A DNA stretch of 5,057 nucleotides from positions 1 through 5,057 of the forward strand of contig DYKL01000263.1 in NCBI GenBank assembly GCA_020722645.1, read 5' to 3'. Numbering within the stretch: position 1 is the stretch's first letter; the number at the start of each line of letters is the position of its first letter. Below, in pieces: positions 1 to 5,057 of this stretch. The position numbers were made by a program, and so were the translations under genes. This DNA comes from Acetofilamentum sp. (GTDB lineage: Bacteria; Bacteroidota; Bacteroidia; Bacteroidales; JAFGUD01). Below the pieces are notes generated by a model. The model ran no database searches, had not been told where the DNA came from, and saw only the letters and a program-made list of their open reading frames with translations.

Positions 1-60
1 ATGAAAACAAAATCTATTTTATTTATAATATTTCTCTTGTTTACAAATTTTGCTTTTGCA
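1..60 (+). other. Signal peptide of the first hydrolase
   Basis: Residues 1-20 show a basic start (K2, K4), a hydrophobic core from I6 to about F14, and an A-F-A motif at 18-20 followed by Q-Q. This is a typical signal peptidase I site, with predicted cleavage between A20 and Q21. There is no lipobox cysteine, so it is not a lipoprotein. Sec export to the periplasm is the required first step for a T9SS substrate. Confidence 0.92.
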
Positions 61-2946
61 CAACAAGAGCCTGCTGAATTGATTATTGAAGAAAATTTTG
101 ATATTAATGAATTGACTAAAAAATTTGAAACTCTTGACAGTAACAAAATTCCAACAGGAATTCTACATGATAAAGTAATTTCTTTTGTTGATTTTGAGTT
201 ATACTCCGGTTCAGACCGTAGTGAAGTTGTTGATTACTATGTTTGGCGACAAATTTTTGATGAGCTGAAAAATTCTGCTGTTAAAAAACAAAATTTTCCT
301 TCTCTCAAAACAGTTGCAAATCAATACAAAGACCTGAATGTTTTACCTGTTCTTTTTTTGAATTACAACTACAATACAATTAAAACTGATGCTTTTGACA
401 AAAATTTAATTATCGAAAAAGATGCTTATTTTTATAACAACACTAATACAACAGAAACACCTTATGACGATAAAAGAATATTTGTTGCCTCAATTCCATA
501 TTTTAAAATTGATGTTAAAAATAACAAATTCATTCTATCTGATGATTTATTTTTTTCAAATATCAATAAAAAACCTGAATATTATCTTATAGATTTTGAC
601 GATGGAAACGGCTATAATCAATACGAAACAAATAGTGAAATAAATGTTAGTTATCAGTTTGCGGGTGAAAAAATTATAAAAATCAAAGCTGTTTTTAATG
701 ATGATACTCTATCTGCTAATTTTTCCACAAAAACTAATGTTTGCTATCCTCCTGATGCAGATATTGAACAGTTAGAGATAGAAGCAGAAATCCCATATTG
801 GAACTATACTGATACATATACAGAGAACGCCATAAATGGTGCTTATGGAAAAGCAAAAGTATCTGTTTGGTACGCTCCCGGACACACTCAGCTAATAAAA
901 CCTTTTATCCTGCTTGATGGTTTTGACCCATTTGTTGATTCAAATTTTATTCAGCAAGCAAGAAATTATGAAGCACTTTATTGTAATTTGAATCAGGTAC
1001 ATACGTTGGATATGCTGCAGCAATGTTATGGTTATGATATTGTGGTTGTGGACTGGGTGGGTGGTGCCGACTGGATACAAAAAAATGGTTTGTGTTTGGT
1101 GGAAGTTTTAAATTGGGTTAATGAAAACAAAGTAGGTTTTTATCCAAACATCATAATTGGTCCAAGCATGGGAGGAATGATAGGCAGGTTTGGCTTGTCG
1201 TATATGGAAGACCACAACCTCAATCATGATGTTAGTGTATTTATTCCGGCTGATTCTCCTCATAGAGGTGCAAACATTCCGCTTGGTATGCAATTTTGGG
1301 CTAATTATCTTTATACTCATGTGGATGAAGAAGATAGTACTTATGGTAATATAAAAATTGAATACGAAATGTTAATGAGTCCAGCCGCAAGGCAATTATT
1401 ACTTTATCATTTTAATGCAAGTGTAGAACAGAAAAAAAGTCAAAGTAACCCAAAAGATAAAGTAACTTGTGATAATGAACAAATGAGAGATGATTTTGTT
1501 TCAGATTTGAACTCCTTAGGTAATAATGGTTATCCTTCTCAGCCTACTCTTATAGGAATATCAAACGGCTCGGGTTTTGCTCATAAGCAAAATAATGAAT
1601 TTGGCACAATCTTGGAACCAACTGTCAGAATTATGGAACAAATAACGTGGAAGTTCACAGATAGATATGTTTTTAAAGCTTATGCTTTACCTGATAAAGA
1701 CAATAATTATCATGAAATCTTGAAATTCAATCTAAATGGATTACGAATTTATACAGTAAAAGTAAAGAATACCGATCCACTAGATTGTGTTCCGGGCGGT
1801 TTTTTTCCAGGCTTAGAAGAACTAAAGGACGAACCAGGAATGACACTTGATCATGCTTATGTAGATTTCATACCAACAATAAGTGCTTTGGATTTGGACC
1901 ATAGTATAACAGATTATTATTCAACGTCAATTACTTCACAACAAACCCCTTTTGACTATATATATTTTCCACCGGCAAATCCTACGTCTGTTGTAATTGA
2001 CGAAGGTTATAATCCGACCTATCCGTACAGTTACAATCAAAAACATAGTGCAATTTCAGACCATGAAAGAGATTATCTTTTAGATATTGTTCATGGGAAT
2101 TTGCCGCAAAACGGTACTGTTCAAAACAGAACAATAAGCGGTGAGGTTGTTTTACAAGCATATAATACAATCCGTGCAGGTGCAAATGTTAATCCTGACG
2201 AAGCTCCCGGAGATGTTGTTATTCAAAACGGTAGTAATGTTAAATTTATTGCAGGAAATAGTATCCGGCTTGAACCGGGTTTTCATGCCGGTCAGGGTTT
2301 TGAGGCTCATATAGAAGAAGTTCAGGAAATTAATTGTGAATTAAAATCTCAAAATGCTCCTTTTCTAAAAAATCTGACTTATGAATTGCATGAAAATCAA
2401 ACAGATAGTATAATAAACTTCAAAATAGATGAATCTTATTTTGCTCCTGTTTATTACAGTTGGTTTATTATTTCTGCCGATAATAGTTTTCATAAAATAG
2501 AAACAACTCAAGCTAAGTTAAGTTTCCCTGCTAAAACACAGGGTAGATATTCTATTTATGTGAAAGCTTTTAATCATAACGGAGAAAGTAATGTTTTGTT
2601 TGATTATGTTTATATCCAAAACACTAATTCTCCATTTAAGGCAGATATAAAGCAAAATAATGTATTATGTAATTCGTGCAATGAAATTCAAAGTTCTGAA
2701 ATGATAATTTTTCCTAATCCTGTTGAAAATATTATTTACCTTAGTTATTTTTTAACTGTTTCAAGTGAAGTAAAATTTACTATTGTTAATAGTATTGGGA
2801 AAGTGGAAAAAATTATGGAATTGCCAAGTCAATACGAAGGAAAGCACGAATTTATGTTGAATATTGAAAATTTGTGTTCCGGCGTATATTTTCTTATTAT
2901 AGAAACATCTGATGGTATCGTTAGTAAAAAAATTATTAAAAAATAA
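1..2946 (+). CDS. Secreted alpha/beta-hydrolase (esterase/lipase-like) with T9SS type A C-terminal sorting domain
   Basis: Complete 981-aa multidomain protein, likely a cell-surface or extracellular hydrolase; substrate unknown. Seen in order: signal peptide (1-20); a module of unknown function (about 25-190) with P-T-G-I-L near 51-55; a PKD-like segment (about 194-247, D-F-D-D-G at 198-202); a hydrolase core (about 295-690); a coathanger-like beta module (705-772); an Ig-like stretch (about 785-873); and a T9SS tail (902-981). In the core, G307-F308-D309 after a hydrophobic strand fits the oxyanion-hole region. G387-P-S389-M-G391-G is a classic G-x-S-x-G nucleophile elbow. D418-S-P-H-R-G-A follows the next strand and D418 is a candidate acid. 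H682 (N-Q-K-H) is the best candidate catalytic histidine because the downstream paralogue keeps it. The start is supported by the signal peptide beginning directly at this Met. The gene lies 7 bases upstream of a paralogue in the same direction. The fold assignment is firm; lipase, esterase, peptidase or acyltransferase activity cannot be separated. Confidence 0.96.
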   Translation: MKTKSILFIIFLLFTNFAFAQQEPAELIIEENFDINELTKKFETLDSNKIPTGILHDKVISFVDFELYSGSDRSEVVDYYVWRQIFDELKNSAVKKQNFPSLKTVANQYKDLNVLPVLFLNYNYNTIKTDAFDKNLIIEKDAYFYNNTNTTETPYDDKRIFVASIPYFKIDVKNNKFILSDDLFFSNINKKPEYYLIDFDDGNGYNQYETNSEINVSYQFAGEKIIKIKAVFNDDTLSANFSTKTNVCYPPDADIEQLEIEAEIPYWNYTDTYTENAINGAYGKAKVSVWYAPGHTQLIKPFILLDGFDPFVDSNFIQQARNYEALYCNLNQVHTLDMLQQCYGYDIVVVDWVGGADWIQKNGLCLVEVLNWVNENKVGFYPNIIIGPSMGGMIGRFGLSYMEDHNLNHDVSVFIPADSPHRGANIPLGMQFWANYLYTHVDEEDSTYGNIKIEYEMLMSPAARQLLLYHFNASVEQKKSQSNPKDKVTCDNEQMRDDFVSDLNSLGNNGYPSQPTLIGISNGSGFAHKQNNEFGTILEPTVRIMEQITWKFTDRYVFKAYALPDKDNNYHEILKFNLNGLRIYTVKVKNTDPLDCVPGGFFPGLEELKDEPGMTLDHAYVDFIPTISALDLDHSITDYYSTSITSQQTPFDYIYFPPANPTSVVIDEGYNPTYPYSYNQKHSAISDHERDYLLDIVHGNLPQNGTVQNRTISGEVVLQAYNTIRAGANVNPDEAPGDVVIQNGSNVKFIAGNSIRLEPGFHAGQGFEAHIEEVQEINCELKSQNAPFLKNLTYELHENQTDSIINFKIDESYFAPVYYSWFIISADNSFHKIETTQAKLSFPAKTQGRYSIYVKAFNHNGESNVLFDYVYIQNTNSPFKADIKQNNVLCNSCNEIQSSEMIIFPNPVENIIYLSYFLTVSSEVKFTIVNSIGKVEKIMELPSQYEGKHEFMLNIENLCSGVYFLIIETSDGIVSKKIIKK
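2113..2316 (+). other. Coathanger-like beta-repeat module in the first hydrolase
   Basis: Residues about 705-772 contain short alternating beta strands ending in a motif of the form I-R-L-E-P-G-F-H-A-G-Q-G-F-E-A-H-I (755-771). This matches the pattern I-x-L-x-P-G-F-x-A-x-x-G-x-x-F-x-A-x-I, which recurs near the C-termini of many Bacteroidota secreted proteins and is, as I recall, annotated as a '3-coathanger stack' domain. It is probably a structural spacer or stalk between catalytic core and sorting tail. The motif is visible; the domain name is from memory. Confidence 0.62.
2353..2619 (+). other. Probable Ig-like/beta-sandwich segment in the first hydrolase
   Basis: Residues about 785-873 alternate hydrophobic strands with polar turns. 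They include Y-Y-S-W-F-I-I, L-S-F-P-A followed by G-R-Y-S-I-Y-V-K-A-F-N, and a closing V-L-F-D-Y-V-Y-I. The G-x-Y-x-I-x-V-x-A pattern is typical of the late strands of Ig/PKD folds. A linker with C890-x-x-C893 follows before the sorting domain. The fold is inferred from strand pattern only. Confidence 0.42.
2704..2943 (+). other. T9SS type A C-terminal sorting domain
   Basis: Residues about 902-981 carry the recognised features of the Por secretion system tail. These are I-I-F-P-N-P-V at 902-908, a strand with I-V-N-S-I-G-K, a turn, then L-C-S-G-V-Y-F-L-I-I-E-T, and a terminal S-K-K-I-I-K-K. In this family the tail directs the periplasmic protein through the outer-membrane T9SS channel. The tail is then normally removed, with the cargo released or attached to the cell surface. 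This is the strongest evidence in the window for a Bacteroidota origin. Confidence 0.94.
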
Positions 2947-2956
2947 ATTAAATATG
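2944..2956 (+). promoter_or_regulatory. Stop-to-start junction without Shine-Dalgarno sequence
   Basis: The TAA of the first gene (2944-2946) is followed by seven A/T-only bases and the ATG at 2954-2956. No GGAG-like motif occurs in the preceding 20 bases; the leader is A/T only, with A at -3, as is common in Bacteroidota where initiation relies on unstructured A-rich leaders. The gap is too small for a promoter or terminator, so cotranscription and probable translational coupling are inferred. Confidence 0.7.
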
Positions 2957-3016
2957 AACAAAAAAATTACTCTAACAACAGTTTTGGTTCTTCTTCTGCA
3001 ATTTTGGAGCTTTTCG
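2954..3016 (+). other. Signal peptide of the second hydrolase
   Basis: Residues 1-21 have a basic start (K3, K4), a Leu/Val-rich core (about 5-17) and S-F-S at 19-21 followed by Q22-N. Cleavage after S21 is the most likely. No cysteine follows, so a lipoprotein is unlikely. Although the C-terminus is outside the window, this shows that the protein leaves the cytoplasm. Confidence 0.88.
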
Positions 3017-5057
3017 CAGAATTTGTTCGAAGAAAACAGGCTTATTTATTCCGAACTTGATACAAATAATATTAAAGCCGGAATTTTAATTGACAAAGCC
3101 GTAAATTTATCCGGCATTGAAAGGTTTGACGGTAAAAACACTGACATTGTTTGCAACCAAACTTTATGGCAAGAAATGTTTTTTGAACTTTATTATGCAA
3201 AAAACACGCCTGATATTTCTAACATATACTCCGATATTAACTTTATTTTCGGCAGAAAAAATCAATTTTCCAACGGCAAACTTATTCCAATTTATTTGTT
3301 AAATTTTGAATATGATAAAATTAAAGAAAATGCTTTTGATGATGAGTTATTGCTATTAAAAGACGATAAAGTTATAGAAAACTCCGATAATAAAATTAGC
3401 CCGTACATAACAAAAAGAGTTTTTGCTGCAATTCCATACAAAGAACACACTTATTACGGCAATGAATTTTCTTTTATTTTTAACGGAAATTTTCTTTTTA
3501 CTAACACAAACGAACAAATTACCGAAATAATTGCTGATTTTGACAATGATATGGGTGAACAACAAGTAAATATTTACGAAGAAATTCCGGTCAGCTACAC
3601 CGATTTAGGACTAAAATATATAACAATTAAAGCAATTACTGATAATAATGATACTCTGATGTCAAAATTTCAATTTGAAGTTAAAGATTTTGATATTCCC
3701 GATTATGACCTTATCAGATTTGAAACTGATGACATTACAGGAGATATAAGATATTATTGCGACTGTAATCACACATACTATAACAATCGGCAGATTGCAG
3801 AAACAATGTGTCTTTTGTGTTTTCAATGGGGTGTTTTAGAAGAACACATCTGTCGAAGCGGTGGTGATTTATATCATTTCAGAGCTAACGAAACTCCCAA
3901 CAAACAGGAAAGAATTATTCTTGTAGTCGAAGGTTTTGACGTTGGCGACAATATGTTTGCAGAAGAATTATATGGTGATGTTTTTAACCGTCAGAAATTT
4001 GCCGATTGTGTTTTGGATAATAATTTTGATATTTTTATTCTTAATTTTGATTTACCAACTGATAGAATTCAAAACAATGCAATTCTAGTTGAAAATGTAA
4101 TTACTTATCTGAACGATAATAAACCGAACAAAACCGAACTTATTATAGCCGGTGGCAGTATGGGTGGACTTGTTACAAGATATGCAATTACATCAATGGA
4201 ACAAAATGGTATTGACCCGCAAACAAGACTTTGGTTTTCGTTCGACAGCCCGCAGGAAGGTGCTAACATTCCGCTTGGTTTGCAGTATTGGCTTGATGAA
4301 TTTTACAATGATTTTCCTTTGCCCCCCTTAAAGAAGAAAATTGACAGACTTTGCGACCCGGCTGCTAAACAAATGCTTATTTATCATTTCTTGGATTACC
4401 CTAATCAAGCACCAGAAAGAACACAATTTGTTTCAGACCTCAATGCACTTGGTTACCCGCAAACTACAAGAAATGTAGCAATCACAAACGGTGCCTCCGA
4501 CGGCTCTTCGCAAGGTTATAACAACGGAGCTGAAATTTTGGAAATTACTTGGAAAATTGGTACTGCAAAACGTAGATATCTTACTGCATGGGCAGTGCCA
4601 AACGGCGGAAACAATTTTGTTATTATGCAAAAAAGAAAGGTAAAAAATAATGGGCAAATTGCTGAAATTATGATTGAAAAAAAAGTTACAGGTGTTTACC
4701 CACTTGATGCTTGCCCAGGTGGGTTTAGAGGGACAATGCTTGAATTGGAAAAAGCTCTTGATCCTCTATTTACTATTGATGCTTTTCATCATAACCATGC
4801 TTTTATTCCCGCTGTTTCTTCGCTTGGGCTTGATGTTACTCAACTTGACGGCGGGTATTATTATAATTTTTATGAAGAAGAACCCGATGTTTTATTAAGT
4901 AAGTCTCCTTTTGATAATTTGTTTTTCCCAAAAGTTGATAAAAGTATCAACCAAGAGCACGTTTGGGTATCTTTTGAAACTGCAAACAATATTTTTGATG
5001 AAATAATTCCTTTTGATATAGTGATGGGCGATGACCCCGACTGGCAAACAGGCGAAA
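2954..5057 (+). CDS. Secreted alpha/beta-hydrolase, paralogue of the upstream gene (partial, 3' end cut by window)
   Basis: Open frame of 701 codons with no stop before the right edge, so the C-terminus is missing. The protein is colinear with the upstream one: signal peptide (1-21); the same N-terminal module (A-G-I-L-I-D at 42-47); PKD-like segment (about 188-243, D-F-D at 195-197); and hydrolase core with E326-G-F-D329, nucleophile elbow G400-G-S402-M-G404-G, D431-S-P, F-V-S-D-L-N (492-497), N512-G, C587-P-G-G-F, P652-F-D654 and N-Q-E-H669. Over the 16 residues starting at D431, 12 match the upstream protein. Differences: H421 of the upstream D-S-P-H is Q here, D351 is N364, and residues 269-300 hold a Cys/His cluster (C269, C271, H273, C286, C289, H298, C300) that the upstream protein lacks. 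A likely secreted serine hydrolase of unknown substrate. A T9SS tail is expected beyond the edge by analogy but is not seen. The ATG was chosen because it gives a proper signal peptide just after the previous stop. Confidence 0.95.
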   Translation, partial: MNKKITLTTVLVLLLQFWSFSQNLFEENRLIYSELDTNNIKAGILIDKAVNLSGIERFDGKNTDIVCNQTLWQEMFFELYYAKNTPDISNIYSDINFIFGRKNQFSNGKLIPIYLLNFEYDKIKENAFDDELLLLKDDKVIENSDNKISPYITKRVFAAIPYKEHTYYGNEFSFIFNGNFLFTNTNEQITEIIADFDNDMGEQQVNIYEEIPVSYTDLGLKYITIKAITDNNDTLMSKFQFEVKDFDIPDYDLIRFETDDITGDIRYYCDCNHTYYNNRQIAETMCLLCFQWGVLEEHICRSGGDLYHFRANETPNKQERIILVVEGFDVGDNMFAEELYGDVFNRQKFADCVLDNNFDIFILNFDLPTDRIQNNAILVENVITYLNDNKPNKTELIIAGGSMGGLVTRYAITSMEQNGIDPQTRLWFSFDSPQEGANIPLGLQYWLDEFYNDFPLPPLKKKIDRLCDPAAKQMLIYHFLDYPNQAPERTQFVSDLNALGYPQTTRNVAITNGASDGSSQGYNNGAEILEITWKIGTAKRRYLTAWAVPNGGNNFVIMQKRKVKNNGQIAEIMIEKKVTGVYPLDACPGGFRGTMLELEKALDPLFTIDAFHHNHAFIPAVSSLGLDVTQLDGGYYYNFYEEEPDVLLSKSPFDNLFFPKVDKSINQEHVWVSFETANNIFDEIIPFDIVMGDDPDWQTGE

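Noticed and set aside
1273..1287. A 15-base stretch identical to 4265-4279, considered as a direct repeat or gene-conversion trace
   Set aside because: It encodes the conserved N-I-P-L-G motif in both paralogues, and identity falls away at once on either side. Conserved codons in an old duplication explain it.
1108..1320. Minus-strand frame opposite the nucleophile region of the first hydrolase, and similar ones at 1982-2185, 2761-2961, 3356-3565 and 4433-4657
   Set aside because: All are antisense to well-supported coding sequence, contain low-complexity Phe/Ile/Asn-rich translations and show no motifs or start signals.
3117..3302. Short + strand reading frame of 61 codons
   Set aside because: It lies in another frame inside the second hydrolase gene, whose frame is open from 2954 to the window end and encodes conserved motifs. 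It has no recognisable domain.
4322..4327. Run of six C in an otherwise A/T-rich gene, considered as a phase-variation tract
   Set aside because: It reads as two in-frame proline codons (P-L-P-P-L) and the frame is intact. Six bases is short for a slippage switch and there is no sign of an alternative frame use.
4677..4684. Run of eight A, considered as a programmed frameshift or sequencing-error site
   Set aside because: The reading frame and the alignment to the upstream paralogue continue unchanged on both sides, so no shift is needed.
4674..4898. Short + strand frame of 74 codons with a leucine-rich, membrane-like translation
   Set aside because: It overlaps the conserved C-P-G-G-F and F-I-P region of the second hydrolase in another frame. 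The hydrophobic look comes from reading T-rich codons out of frame.

Overview
This 5.06 kb window is AT-rich by eye, densely coding on the + strand only, and almost completely filled by two large head-to-tail genes. Both encode secreted multidomain proteins with an alpha/beta-hydrolase core. The organism is most likely a member of the Bacteroidota. The first protein ends in a clear type IX secretion system (T9SS) type A sorting domain, the start codons follow A/T-only leaders without a Shine-Dalgarno sequence, and codons are A/T-biased. These traits point to that phylum but do not fix a genus.

Layout: gene 1 (1-2946, 981 aa) is complete. It has a signal peptide, an unassigned conserved N-terminal module, a PKD-like beta-sandwich, an alpha/beta-hydrolase with nucleophile motif G-P-S389-M-G, a '3-coathanger'-like beta module, a probable Ig-like segment and the T9SS tail. 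After only 7 bases, gene 2 (2954-5057, 701 codons visible, no stop) begins. It is a diverged paralogue with the same order of modules: signal peptide, N-terminal module, PKD-like segment, then an alpha/beta-hydrolase with G-G-S402-M-G. It runs off the right edge before any C-terminal tail can be seen. Because it is open at the edge, it is easily missed by methods that require a stop codon.

The two genes are almost certainly cotranscribed. They look like an old tandem duplication that makes two cell-surface or secreted esterase/lipase-like enzymes. The substrate cannot be read from the sequence. The main differences are a cysteine/histidine cluster found only in gene 2, just before its hydrolase core, and several substitutions near the predicted active site. 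No RNA genes, mobile elements, CRISPR arrays or terminators were seen. The left edge coincides with the start codon of gene 1, so its promoter lies outside the window.
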